A stretch of 62,000 nt of DNA, from contig WPIO01000046.1 in NCBI GenBank assembly GCA_009760855.2, positions 2,327,501 to 2,389,500 of the forward strand, given 5' to 3'. Source of the stretch: Cristatella mucedo (lineage: Eukaryota; Bryozoa; Phylactolaemata; Cristatellidae). A program made the position numbers and the translations under genes. The notes below the pieces were generated by a model. The model did no database searches and had not been told where the DNA came from. It saw only the letters and a list, made by a program, of their open reading frames with translations. Shown piece after piece: positions 43,476 through 55,134 of the stretch; the stretch's first letter is position 1, and each line of letters opens with the position of its first letter.

Positions 43476-43750
43476 GATCGAACGTCGGCAAGGCAAGCAT
43501 CAAATTCGCTAGTTGCTGCACCAGATTCCGACGGTGTGCACGATGCGGCAGCTATGCGATTGACGAACCACCGGACGAGCTTCCTAGTTTTGCACCAGTT
43601 TCTCGCGATAAAGGGCTCGCGGCGGGTCGGGAGTTATGAACGAAGGCAACAAATGCAGTAATCCAGACGCCGCGTCACAAAAGCAAAGAAATCGCGAACT
43701 AGTTTGGCTGTCGCGCTCACGTCCTAGCAGCCATTAATTTTTGTCCCGTT
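43476..43750. other. No feature recognised
   Basis: Transition from the LINE to the GC-rich island. Confidence 0.4.
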
Positions 43751-44198
43751 CAACAGCTGCAATTAGGCCGACTTGACTTTGGAGGCAACGGGCTCATCCG
43801 CCGGCCGGCGGGGCCGGGCCGAAGCCGAGCAGAAGCGAGGTGCAGGCAGGCTGGGTGGGTGGATGGATCTGCCGTCGCCGCAGCAGGTATACCACCAGGC
43901 CGACTGGTTTCGTTACGTTCAAGTTGGTCGTACAATACAAGTAGGTCACAAAATTCCTACTAAGCCGGCATGGCATTCGGGGCTGTAGGCACGATTAATG
44001 AATTGGAGTATGGCCCCCCACTGCCCTGCCCCCCCCCCGGGGCCCGCCCCAACAGCAGGTAGCCCATTCTGCCCCTTGGCCGCCTTTGACGAGGAGATCG
44101 GCTGCTGGATTACCGTCTCGCGACCGTCTCTCATTGCCGCTCTTTGGCCGAGTGGGCGAAATGAAAGTACACAATACAAACATACAGATGACGTAGTC

Positions 44199-44249
44199 CG
44201 CTCGAGGGGCAGGGATGTACGAGCGCTCGAGGGGCAGGGATGTAAGAGC
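44199..44249. repeat. 25-bp tandem duplication
   Basis: Two copies of cgctcgaggggcagggatgt followed by acgag or aagag. Confidence 0.85.
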
Positions 44250-45070
44250 TGCGAGCTCCGGTTCTTCCGGTCGCTAATCCGAGTGCGGCAGAGAGGTACG
44301 AGCAGCAGAGGGGCTGCAGCCAGCGAGATTGACCGCAAAAATTGAGACGCTATACCCCGGCGAGTTCGTCAGTAGCCTGGAGCCCTGCAGCCAAGGCGAC
44401 TACGCTGGCTGATGTCACGAATTCCTAACGAGGAAAGTGAACCGGCTACTGCTCTTATGCTGTCCGGAGCTTCAGTAACGGTAGCCATCGTGTCACCTAG
44501 CAGCAGCAGCAGCCGAGTAGCTGCTGCTGTGCAGACAGGTTTTAGGCTCCGATGGAGGCCTCAACCTATGACCCGCCGCTACTGCAGACTACTGAGTGGA
44601 TGCCCTTCACGAAAAAAAGACATGTAACCGTTGGCCCTCGGACTTCGCGAACTCCTTTCCTGTTTTCGCGACGGACCCCTCGCCGGAATAGGCGAATCGC
44701 GCCCTAACCGGTAGATGCAACGTTGAAATCTCTCGGCCGGCCGGCCAGCCGAGAGATGGCAGCTACGGACCAGCACTCGCAGACAGCCGGAGCGGCCGAG
44801 CTCCAGCCCGCCTTTCCCTGGCGGCTTCGCGCCGCCGTAGCCGCGGCTCTGCCGTTCGCCGCCCGTGCACGACTGGGGCTGGGAGCCAAGGACGAGTCCG
44901 GACAGAGCTGCCGGACGGAGTCTCCTGCCCGAAAAAGTGAGAGGGCGCCTAGTCACTCCGCCGCCGCCGCGGCTGGCCGGCATCGGAGCATGGCGCGGCT
45001 CTGGTGCGCGCCGCCGGCCAGTCGCTTCAGGCGCGCGAAAGCGTCGCGATCGGCGCGGGCGCCCACTCAC

Positions 45071-45104
45071 CTGTCGTGGCCGCGAGAAGCCAACTTGGAC
45101 CCAT
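45071..45104 (-). CDS. Possible short first exon in the CpG island
   Basis: ATG followed by GPSWLLAATT and a strong donor (CGACAG|gtgagt), phase 1. It may be a start exon or leader exon of a minus-strand transcript. No downstream partner is established; the Ig gene already has its own signal peptide exon. Confidence 0.2.
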
Positions 45105-47172
45105 AGATTCCGAAGTGCTCGCTTCCGCAGCGTCCTCTGCCGTCGCCTCGGCCGAGTGGCTAAATCGCGTCCGAGTCGCGGAGTGAAGATGCAGCGACGG
45201 CGGCGACGCAAACAAGGCTCCGTTCTGCGCGGCGGCACGCGCGCGCGCGCGCGACGGCGGGCGAATTCACACAACAGCCCGACGGTCGAACCGCGGCAGA
45301 AGGCGGCCGTCGCGAGGCGAGCGAGCGAGCGCCCGCGCGGCGACGTATCGGACGGACGGGCGGGCGGGCGTCGGGCGCCGCCGTCCGTCGCACCGCGCGG
45401 ACGGCCGGGTGTCACAATGGCGCATCATTGAGACAAGGGGCAAAACAAACTCGCTATTATGTTCGGCGCGCTCGTAATACCTGTGCGTACACTTGTCGCC
45501 GGCAGCTCGCACCGCCGCACGCCGGGCAGGCGGGCGCGATGGCGAGCAGCTAGAGGCGGCGCTCAAAGGACGCCGTCGCCGCGATCCCGCACGCGCTCAA
45601 GGGGACGACGGGATGGATTGGTCCGGTCCTGCCGCCGCCGACCTTGGCCGCTCTCGCTCGCGTGCTGGTGAGGAAGAGCGGTGCGCGACGTCGTCGGCCG
45701 GCGCTGCCGAAAGTCACGGGGGTCGTGCTATCGATCCCATCCCACCCCCATCTCTCGCCGTACAACGAAGCAATTATCTTCTTCGGGGCGGTGCCGTCCC
45801 ATCGAGTCTCAGGGCTGGGTACTCCGGCCAGTAACGCTCGCTCGCTAGCTCAGTCATACGCGCCCGCGCCGGCGCTGTAAAAGTAAGCTAGAAACTAAGC
45901 TGCAGTTGGGGGACGGAAATCTATTATTTTTTTTAAACGCGAAGAACAGGCGCCGCCGGCGAACACGCGAAAGCGCGGAAGGCGAGCGCTGGTCGTCCAG
46001 TCTTCTGCTTCGGACCGTGTGCGGCGGCGGCGGCGAGCCGGTGAGTTTCGGTCCGACGACGATGGCCACGAGTCCAGCCGCTCGCTCCTCACACTCGGCC
46101 GCGCCGGCGTCCCGATCGATCGAACCGGCGGCTACTGCCGCCCCCTGGACGCCCGTCTGAATGCGTGAGTCGCTACGCAGAAGCGAGGCCGACGGACATC
46201 GCGGGGTCGGCAGCCTCTCGTCGCGGGAGGCGACGCGATGCTCTTGCGGTAAAATGCGCAGCAGCACCGAGACCGGCCTCCGCCGGGACGCGGACGCCGG
46301 AGCTGACCGAGATCGCGCTCATTCGTCGGCAGAGGGCGAAGATGAATGCTTGCAGACGCTGCGGGAGGGCTCGCGCGTCTCGCTTACTCGCCGACTACCG
46401 CTCGGAGGAGGTCCCCAGCCCCCATCCCCACCGGACCATCCATCCTCCGCGCGACGACGTTGCGCACCCTCGTATTTCGAGCGCCGCCCGCTTCAGCTGC
46501 ACTGAAGCACCGCTTCCTTGACTGCGAAATGGCGGCGCGAGCTCAGCGCCAGCCAGATTAAGACCGACGATCGTTATTCGCTGCTCCCGAATTGTAACGA
46601 TAAGGATCCGAATTGTGCGACAATCCGCGACCGACGTCGCATGAAAGCCAACGACGCAAGCCAGGCCGGCAGCTGCGACCTCGGGACTCGGCATTGGCAT
46701 TTGAGCTCATTTAAGCTCTAGGCCTCGGAGCCGTTCGCGTACATCGTGGCCGCTGTTGAACGCCTGCAGCCTTCCGCAGCTGCCTCATAGACTTGTCTAC
46801 GCTATGGACGCGGACTTTTGCTACGTTGAGTAGGGGGCGCTCTTTGTCACCAACGCGTTCCGCTACTGCAGGCGTGCCCGAGCGATGCATCGTTGCAGCG
46901 TCCGCAAGTCGCTAGCCACGCCGCACGCTTTCGGGCGTCGCCAGTATTTGTCGCGCGGCCGCTGCGACTATAGCGCCGCGACGAGCGCTGCGATTGTGCA
47001 CGAGTTCCGTCAGGACGCGGACGCCGCACACCACGTTTCTAGCGACTGCTTGCCACTGGCACTGACTCCGGAAACCGACACGAGAAAGAAAACGGTCGGC
47101 GCGGCAACGTAACCTGAGGTGAACTTCAATGTTAGTCCAAGCCGCCAGCAGACGGCACAAGTCTGGGCGGCC

Positions 47173-47251
47173 ATGGCCCGGCCGATGCATCCCATCGGTG
47201 CAGCCGTCGCCGGTGCGCTGAGCCTCGCCGGAAGCCTCGCCGAAGCGGCGG
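47173..47251 (+). CDS. Possible first coding exon of an unidentified plus-strand gene
   Basis: gcggccATGG is an excellent start context. Encodes 26 codons (MARPMHPIGAAVAGALSLAG, then SLAEAA) up to a strong donor GCGG|gtgagt, leaving one base. The phase fits the candidate exon at 59492. Located at the right end of the CpG island. Without transcripts the call is weak. Confidence 0.3.
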
Positions 47252-47380
47252 GTGAGTCGCAGCTTGGCCGAGCGCGACCGTCGCCGCCGATTCATCAAGA
47301 GCTGGGCAGCCGAACGAGCGCCGCCGCCGCCGCCGCCGCCGCCAGCGAGCGTTTGACCGAGTCGGCGTGAGCCGCGCCCC

Positions 47381-47975
47381 CTCTTCCTTTTCCCTGCAAA
47401 CTGCAAGCTACTGCCTCGATGCCAGTGAGACACCATTTGCGAACCGTAGCTTTTTGCGACCATCTTTTCCACTTGACCATCGAGGGAATATGTCCAAAAG
47501 ATCGCCAACGAATGTCTGAACGAACAATCGGACGAGTGAGACAAGGAAATCCTCGACTGGGCGACGAATTCCCTACGTCTCGCCATCTCTCGCAATGAGC
47601 TGAGAGAATGAATGCTTGGTCGGAGGGCATGGCTCACTGCGCTTAGTTTTTGCTTGGCCAGCTTAGCTTGACCTTGCCCAAAAACTCGGCGCGGACAAGT
47701 GCGGAAGTGACGAAGAATTTCGGAACTATGACAGCCACAGCGGCGGAAAGAACCTGGGCGCGACTCAACCTAGCAGGCGAAATGTTCGGTTCTGGAATGA
47801 CGACGTAGAATGTAGACGCTGGAATGTAGATGCGTCTGGAATGTAGACGCGTCCGGCGCTTTCGCAAGCTACCGCATTAGTGTCATCTAGATTAACTTTT
47901 GACTTCCGGCCCTTTTCACTCGATAAAACGAACGAGATCTCGGCTGGGCGTACCTGAAATGGAAACTGCTGCTAT
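47381..47975. other. No gene recognised
   Basis: Right flank of the CpG island. An 18-bp imperfect tandem (ggaatgtagacgcgtc-like) lies near 47800-47850. Confidence 0.4.
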
Positions 47976-48325
47976 GGCTATGCATTTATGACGTCTGGTG
48001 TAGACTTTTGCAACTCGCAATTCGCAGGTCTTCCGGAAGTAGTCCCCAAGCAGGCTTGGTATAGAAGTACCCGCTCTTCTGACTTGAGTCGCTTAACTGC
48101 CCCGCTAACCAACTTCAAGTTCAGCTGAGAGGGTGCGTTTAGGTCGTATACTCCCAAAGCCTGGAACTCACGTGAGCCTAGCACCACGACCCCTTACCCC
48201 TGACCGGACGAGATTTAACAAGATGCGACAAGAAGCTCGTTTGCTTCTCGAAGCCTGTGCTCCGTCCACACGCGAGTTGAGCTCTCTGCGCTTACGAGAG
48301 TTGCAATCAAGTGAAAATAAAAAGT
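47975..48325 (+). mobile_element. Decayed LINE family 1 3' part
   Basis: VDFCNSQFAGLP is encoded near 48000-48036, then a TPKAWNS-like block (cccaaagcctggaactca), and a diverged stem-loop (gagttgagctctctgcgctt). Confidence 0.5.
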
Positions 48326-48349
48326 GACTGAAACCGCCACCGGTCCCGG

Positions 48350-48450
48350 TATAGAGAACAAACATATTGGGCCTTCGAGCACCTACGATCCAGCGACCTG
48401 CGGCGTCCTCGCGTGGCGAGTGCTCCACCGATTGAGCTGTCGAGATGCGA
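48350..48450 (-). mobile_element. Possible third SINE type, tRNA-like
   Basis: The minus strand has agctcaatcggtggagcac, a good tRNA A-box-like segment, followed by a poorer B box. A single copy, so tentative. Confidence 0.3.
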
Positions 48451-48833
48451 TCTCTTCACTGCAGTCAACGCTGAACTGGAAGCCTGAGCTTTCAATCATC
48501 AGTTACACCCGGAATGGCATTCAAGCCCATGGGCTCCAAAAACCAGACTGGCTTGAGAATTGAACACTTCCTCGACCAATCAGCAGCGTTGTGGCTTCGT
48601 GTTACATATAACACATAACCCAGATAGAACCCTAGATAACGGCACCCAGAGAACGGCAGATAATGGCAGTAGCAGGCGGACAGGCTGGACTCGGCAGAAT
48701 GCAGAGTGAGGAGGAATGCCTCGGCAGTTCAATGAGCGGCAGATTTGCAATTAAAAAAGGATACAAGTGCCTTCAAGCTGCCAAAAACGCGAGTAAAACT
48801 ATTTATTGAGTGGATCTTCATCAACAATAGCAT

Positions 48834-48875
48834 CGCTTAACCTTAGCCTCACACGCTTAACCTTAGCCTCACACG
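48834..48875. repeat. 20-bp tandem duplication
   Basis: Two identical copies of cgcttaaccttagcctcaca. Confidence 0.9.
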
Positions 48876-48989
48876 ATCGCGGGCGGGGGGGGGGTGGTAG
48901 AGGCATGCCGCGCGTGAATAAGTTGGGTCGTTCTGTTCAGTCGACTCGTGTCCAATACAGTACACAGCCTTTGTTGCCCTCTGCTCTAT

Positions 48990-49490
48990 TAATGTAATGT
49001 CATGTCTCTCCGTCTGTAACTCCACGAAGTCATAACGACTATGTGGGTGTTACGCCGGAGTGTTTTGTATAGCGCACTCACAGCCTAAGCGGCTTTCGGT
49101 ACGCATTCGGTAGCCAACAGACTTCGTCTCACGCAACGAAGAGAAAGTGGGAAGCATAGCAGAGTCAGGAGAGCAGTTGAGGTAGTGAGTAGCATGCAAG
49201 TAGCAGCTCAGGACCACTGAAAAGGATGTGTCATAGTCGGCAGCAGGAGAGTAGTTGACGTTGCGCAAGAATTGTGGAAGCGAGTTCCACAATCTAGGAC
49301 CTGCAGAGCTCAAGCTTCTGTCACCAATGGTCTTTAAGTGGAGGAATAGAACAGCTAATTTATCGTCCACACAGGACCTGAGGGCACGACGAGGCTGAAA
49401 CTGGTGCAGCAGTTCAGCTAGGTATGAAGGAGCCAAGCCGTGGTGGGCCTTGTTGGTCAGCCTGAGAACTTTGCTCTGTATCTGTGCGCG
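48990..49490 (-). mobile_element. LINE family 2, reverse, largely open
   Basis: The reverse strand is open from near 49547 to the stop near 49050: SKVLRLTNKAHHGLAPSYLA, ELLHQFQPRRALRSC, AGPRLWNSLPQFLRN, LRETKSVGYRMRTESRLG. The 3' end (gacggagagacatgacatta) is the family end. Truncated at 5' and joined to GT-rich sequence. Confidence 0.75.
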
Positions 49491-49639
49491 CGCGTGTGTG
49501 TATGTGTACTGGTGTACGTGTTTGTTTGTGCGTGCAATGAGTATCATACTTCTTGGCCTTGTATGGTTCTATTATCCGACTTTTAATCTGCTAACGGTAC
49601 GTTTTAACACACTATGTTGTTGCAAGCCAAGTGTCGCAA

Positions 49640-49800
49640 CGGTATTGTGAACAGCTCGGTAATGATGCAGCACCACCTGGCCCATATTGAGGGTTTGAGT
49701 CCAGCAGCAGGTAAATCTGTATCGCCTACTGCAAGCTAGGTGAAAGTCGCTAAGGCTCTCCTGCCACAGTGCAATCGAGTCTGTTAAATAAGCACTCTAT
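49640..49800 (+). mobile_element. SINE family A, forward, diverged
   Basis: gggtttgagtccagcagcag as B-box region, then the middle block (cgcctactgcaagctaggtg) and tail (gttaaataagcac). Confidence 0.45.
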
Positions 49801-51027
49801 TTAATTTTACTTTCGCTAATTGATAGCGAACAATTCTACAGCCGGCGGTAATTGAACGTTGACCTATAAAAACCGCGACACTAACTAGTTGGCCACCGGA
49901 GCGAGCCGTGCTTTCATCGTAACACCGGAATACTTCCGTGTCATATCAGGTGGTAATAATATGAACACTGCGATTGCATATAATTGCTAAGATTGCTGAG
50001 AAAACTAAATCTTGTTCTATGCAATTCACATAGGCTGGAAAGAAATGGTTAGTTATAATAATGCACACAACTTCAGCGAGATCAATAGCGAACAATGAAC
50101 AATTCCAATCGTTCACAAAGCGAATTCGGTAAAAAAAATGTGAGTTTAGAGCTTCGTTTTAAATAGCAGCGGATATCGTGCTATCGATTGGTAGAGATTT
50201 CAAGGCTTTTGGAGCATTAGCGCTGAATACTTAAAGGCTTGGGGAGTATAGGAGCAGAAGGCAAAGTCTCCAAAAAATTGAGGACGGTAGGAGGCGCAGT
50301 TAAATCGCCTGAGTCAGAGAAGCACGTGATGCGAGCGGAAGGAAGGTTGACGAGTAGGTATTCCATTGAGGTGAGCTGGAGCGCGAGAATAAATAGACAT
50401 GATGTTTGTAACGGGACAGTGAAGCCGGTACAGTTCTCGACAGGGAACCGTTGCAGGTCGGAGTGTGGGTGGGCTACTTAGGCAGTTTTGGAGCTCGCGA
50501 AAGACACTAGCTAGCGGCCGAATTTGACCCTGTCTGAACAGATAAGGTGGCTGCACCAAGCGATCAACCTCGGCATCATAAGCGCCATCGCTGAGAGAGA
50601 GAGGGATATTCCCATCAAACGTTTCGCGGACTGGTCCATCTGATGGTCAGTCGCCGTACGGCGAACGCTCAGTCGTAGCAGCCGACGCTGTAGAAAAGGA
50701 GGAACGTTGAGGTGAGGCCACTATCGATCGCCGCTGGAGCTCGTGATTGCTGGACGGCTTCCCAAGGAAATGCAGCTGCCTGCTAAAAGTTCAAATCTGC
50801 CTAATCTAGATAGGCCGTTCCGCGATTCCACGCCTCGTTACATGTATTCGCGCGGCAGTCATTGCGGGAGAGAGTTGATTAATTACCGAGTTAATGTCTT
50901 CAGCTACGAAAACGGTCAGTCGGGCACGCTCTGTGTCGCTCAGACTCGTCGAGGAAAACGGTCTTGCCGTCGTAGTAACCCCAATTCGTAGGTTTGCAGA
51001 GGGTATTTGCAGCGTCTATTGCGTACT
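49801..51027. other. No feature firmly recognised
   Basis: AT-rich to 50200, then mixed. The minus strand at 50900-51030 continues open past the proposed stop exon in another frame (NWGYYDGKTVFLDESER), which could be an alternative exon end. Confidence 0.35.
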
Positions 51028-54000
51028 TCAGACGTCGAGGACGTCGGGCCTCCGGCTCGACGCCGCTGCATGGCTCTGCTCTGCTCTGCAGCTTTGGCAG
51101 GCGCTGGACTGTCCGTCCGCGAGGCGATCGTCGCGATGCTGGTCCGCTCTGTTGGGCCAGATGAAGCCCCTGGCCTCGCATTTCTCGTCTTCCCGAAGAA
51201 GTTGGATGCCGGGCACTGATTGTGCACTTGGAATCGATTCCAAATTGACTTTTAGAAAAAAATTAGGCATCCGTTTGATGTAAATTAAATTCTCGCGTGG
51301 TTGCTTGCTTACTGCGCTCGTCATCTTGCGTCCGAACACCGTGACACAGTGCATCCACTAGCAGCTGCACATCGAAGCTCGACATCTGAAACTCTCGGGA
51401 CAACTTTTGACTGTGCACAATCTCGACGACGCCGCTCGCTCGCTCATATAGAGTCTCCGTCGGTGGCTCCACGACGGCGGACGAATACCAAGGCGGCGCT
51501 ACAAATATCCGCAGTTCATTCCAAGTACAAGGGGGCCCGGTGAACAATAGAAGTGGAGCACACAGAAGTGTAAGCAACAGACTTCAACGTCTAACGCAAA
51601 AAAGAAAAGCAATGAAAATCCCCGGCCGGGATCAATGACAGCAATCAAGGAAGGAAGGAAGGAAGTAGCATTAGAATGGCTGCCTAAACCGCTCGCTAGG
51701 AATTGCCAGTGTGCGCCGCCGGCAGGAGGGAAGATATCGATTTTCGCGAGAACCCTCCAAGTGGGGGTGGTGGGGGGCAATGGGTCGGTTGGCTCCACGT
51801 GCTCGGGCCTAGGCCCGGCTCAGCTACCGAGCGAGGCTATTCACTCGCACCGCCCTCTCGGTTTTTGCCGAGCGCACCTGCAGTTAGGAGCAATGTGGCC
51901 GCCACCGAGCCGCCAAGAGCGCAGAGTCCGAAAGTTCCGCCGGTTCCGCTGTTCCGAACCAACCAGAGTTCTGCTGGTTCGAACCAACCGCCTCCGGAGT
52001 GCAAAGAGCTCTGCCAACGAATAGGTACGGGTATTTAGCATTAAAGTGTGGCGCCGTCTAACGCGTCCCGCAGAAAGCCGAACTGAGCACGTCTGCTGCA
52101 AGGTCACCTGCTGGCGCTCAGGGTTAGTTCTGACTAGCTTGTGTGTCTAGTGCGACGTCAGCTTGAGACAGGAGGAAGAGTTTGCAAGTTTTTAGGCCCA
52201 TGACCCTACAACCTTATCCTTCCCAGCCTCGCTTAAGTAAGCGAAAGAGTGTCTCTTGGTATTAATTTAGCGACACTTTCGCGAACTTTGAGTCTGCAGA
52301 AGATAATGCGTTCTGCTCGGGCTGTTATTGCGGAGAGACTCGCTGAGACACGGGGTATGATGTCTCGGCGAAGATCTGTAGTTTTAAAATACGCCTAAAA
52401 GGGATTTATGGACCATTGAACTCGTTGCGCTGCTTGACGGTTAAGCGAGAGGATGTCGGAGAGAAGTGGTTCAGTCTGGCAGAAACGACGTTAGCAACAG
52501 ACAAGCGTAGCAAGCGAGTTTTGCACCATCTGCACAATGAGAAAACCATGCCAGTGTCTCGGTAGGAAGACACGAATGCACGCTCAAATTTTGATTTGAT
52601 AGCCTTGTATCTGAACACCCCCGAATATTGCAATGTCGCCTGCACGTAGCTGAAAGTAGGGAGACTAGACTACGGATCTAGCTTCAGGTCATTTTGAAAC
52701 AGGCCGCCCAGATTCTGTGCTGAGGCTACTTAGGATATTCTAGCCTAGCCAATGTGTAGGGTTAGTCTGTCTATTTTCAGAGTAACACTTCTTTTCCCAA
52801 ACTTTCAAGTCACTCTTGCCGTAATTTAAACTACCAGTCAAGCGACTTCCAGTTGAAAGTCTTCTAGACTTTGTACAGAGTCGGAGAGATCCGGCTGTGG
52901 TGTAATAGCTCTTGCTGAAAATCAGAGCATAGAAATTTCCGGATAGATTCCTCTTATATTCAAAACCCAAGCAGTTATGTACCAACTAGAATTTTAAAAT
53001 ATGAGATTTCAGCGACAGGCACCCGCAGTATCAACCGGGTAATATAGAATGGTAAAGTCACCAGATATCTCTTGTAAAACATATCGAGGTCTCTTAGAAG
53101 TGGTCAGTGGGAACGCGTAGATCGCAGACACAATTTGCATTAGCCGCAGTCACTCTTGCCGACAAGCTTCGAGTTTGTCATTGCCACGAGATTATACACG
53201 ATTTTTGTACTATCGCGATTAAATTTTTCGCCGATCATTGTCTCCATATTAATCCCTACAAATTATAAAAGGCTGGGTTGACTCTGAGATCGAGATCATC
53301 TTCAGAATAGAGCAAAAAACCGCGACTATTGTTTTTGACAGACAGGAACCGCATGAGACGCACCCTTGGCCCTATTATTTAGCCCATTTTCCGGACCGAA
53401 CGTGGAATTGTTTAGCTGCTCGATCATTTCTAAGAATGCACTGCTAGCGGCTCTGTTTGCAAGTCTGGCGGTACACTGCGACACAGTCTAGAACTTGTTC
53501 GTAGGGTGTAGAGCCACACTGTAAAAGATACGAGGCTTCTTAACCGAGTAAACTATAGCAGCTGGAGTTGCGTAGCGTTTTTCCGCCCAGGATTGTGATA
53601 CATTCGGCGCCGGTGCTACCGCACCAGATGGCGTCTCACTCGGTGGTGCCGCTGGAGCTCGGGCCGCTCTCTCCGCCCGATGTATGGCAGCTCTTCCGGT
53701 CGTGCTGGCAGCTTTAAGCTTGAAACGGCCTTGAAGCTTGAGCGTCTGAGGCCACGCAGCCGCAAGACGTCTCAACAGGGCTCGGAAACAATCATAGCGC
53801 CTGTAAGATGCTCTTCCGGTAATTTGTAATTTCGTCCATTTTGTTCGACTTCTATCGACTTTCCTGTCAGAGTTCGCATGGAGCCTAAACCATGCTACGG
53901 TGGTCTGCTCTGCGGAGATTTCTCGGAGCTCTTGGCTACGCCGACCGCGTTCAACCTACAGTGAATATCGATTTTACAGCAGGCAAAGCGGACGCGTAGT

Positions 54001-54696
54001 TTTACTGTTTGCCTGCGGTGAGTCAACAGTTTGCTGCGCGCGGGAAGCGTTATGCTAGTGCAATTTCCCCCAGCTGCTAGCCCTGCATTCATTCTCATTA
54101 CTTCCAATGTTCAATCGCCTGCCAATTTATTGAAACTTGCTTAGTCTTTCCGTGGTGGCTAAATGTACTAGCCCTATTATATGCGTAGCTACCTTGGATC
54201 GGCGATGTCAGTCAGTAGAGGCTATTCACACTAATGGGCACTGCCTTGGGTACTCTGAAAAGAACGTGCTCCTTCAAAAGAAAATTTCCCATTGGAGTTA
54301 TATTCTCCGCTCCGGGGCTTGGCCGGCTGCTACTCTCGCAGATATATGCTGCCGCACGCCCACAACCTGAGCACGTATGTGCAGTGCTTCGCGTTACTCG
54401 TAATTTACTTACAGCCTCTGTGCGTCCATCGAGATTTAATACTTCGCAGCGTATTTTCTATCCAGGGGCTCATTAAACCTTCCGCTGCCCACCTTAGGAT
54501 CGCATTAATTTTGGTCGTCTGCATTCGTTCAATGGCGTCTACGGATCCGGTGCCTTCAAAAGACAAGTACTTGCGTTCTTGCAGTTCTTCGTCGGTCTTG
54601 TCCCTGAGTCTTTGCCTGACCAGAGGCCAGGCACTGGCTTCTTCGGGACTGATGTTGTTGATTCGAGTCAGGAAGTAGTAAATGCTCCATTGTCCA
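51028..54696 (-). CDS. Unidentified gene, three phase-compatible candidate exons
   Basis: Exons at 54696-54413, 51498-51313 and 51215-51028 join in frame. The first encodes WSIYYFLTRINNISPEEAS, DKTDEELQERKYLSFEG and ERMQTTKINAILRWAAEG. The second encodes ETLYERASGVVEIVHSQ and FQMSSFDVQLLVDALCHG. The third encodes LLREDEKCEARGFIWPNRAD and ends with a stop. The splice sites are tcgacttgcag-like acceptor/GGCT|gtaagt, gatatttgtag/CGCA|gtaagc and gcacaatcag. The last intron is 97 bases. Composition looks coding (amphipathic, charged, no low complexity), but I recognise no family. The large first intron contains a LINE piece. Confidence 0.4.
51640..52060. promoter_or_regulatory. Smaller GC-rich segment
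   Basis: GC- and CpG-enriched relative to its surroundings. It lies within the proposed long intron of the unidentified minus-strand gene and could be an internal promoter; no direct evidence. Confidence 0.2.
52405..52640 (-). mobile_element. Decayed LINE C-terminal fragment
   Basis: The reverse strand reads ARLNHFSPTSSRLTVKQRNE, a shifted form of the [13 protein letters not shown] region, preceded by the LQATLQ block. Confidence 0.45.
52641..54412. other. No gene recognised
   Basis: Mostly AT-rich. Minus-strand open stretches at 53488-53775 and 53895-54107 are Ala- or Arg-rich without domains. Confidence 0.35.
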
Positions 54697-54801
54697 CTGC
54701 AAGTCGGAGTAATCGCCGCCGCCGCAGCGCCGCCGCGACCCGCCTCGGCCCTCGGTTGCAAATGAGGCGTTAAATGCGACAACCTATACTCACGCTCTTA
54801 C

Positions 54802-55030
54802 TCGGGAGACGTTTTCCATTCGGTAGTGTTTTTATGCTTTGGCGAGATTTTGACATGCGTGGCCAATCGAGATGAGCTACACGTAGCCCGGCGGCTAACT
54901 TCAGACGAAAGCCAGAATCTTCAGGAACAACAGGCACCGCAAAGGATTCCAGGTCGCGAGGATGCCGGAACCAGTTAAAACTGCCGATGGTCCTGCGCTT
55001 CTCAATTGTATTGCAACGTCCCACGAAGGA
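54802..55030 (-). CDS. Candidate exon of unknown gene, upstream of the previous set
   Basis: Acceptor attgccttcag and donor CCGA|gtaaga frame 76 open codons (IEKRRTIGSFNWFRHP, LESFAVPVVPEDSGFRLKLA, HLDWPRMSKSRQSIKTLP). It looks coding, but it leaves one base whereas the exon at 54696 needs two, so they cannot be joined directly. Either an exon lies between them, one boundary is wrong, or they belong to different transcripts. No family recognised. Confidence 0.35.
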
Positions 55031-55134
55031 CTGAAGGCAATGCCTACACGATTTAAAGTGCAGCTACTGCTGCAAGGGTGCAGCGAGAATTGAGGAGGTC
55101 AACCCTCCTCCTGAGGTCGTGGCCTCGGAGAAAT

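Larger units (their letters stand above)
44560..47380. promoter_or_regulatory. CpG-rich island, possible bidirectional promoter
   Basis: Strikingly GC- and CpG-rich compared with the rest of the window. Long Arg-, Ala- and Pro-rich open frames on both strands reflect base composition. Splice donors point both ways: minus-strand CGACAG|gtgagt at 45071, and plus-strand gtgagt sites near 46041, 46164 and 47252. Such islands typically mark animal promoters. Whether it serves the Ig gene on the left (11 kb away) is inference. Confidence 0.5.

Noticed and set aside
44579-45415. 278-codon Arg/Pro-rich open frame on the minus strand
   Set aside because: Its composition follows the GC content of the CpG island. 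An overlapping 188-codon Arg-rich frame is open on the other strand, and a good splice donor lies inside it.
46912-47637. 241-codon minus-strand open frame
   Set aside because: Low-complexity Gly, Arg and Ser content in a GC-rich region, no domain, and it overlaps a better plus-strand start exon candidate.
48350-48450. A genuine tRNA gene
   Set aside because: The A-box-like segment is good but the B box is poor and I could not fold a full cloverleaf; a SINE head is more likely.
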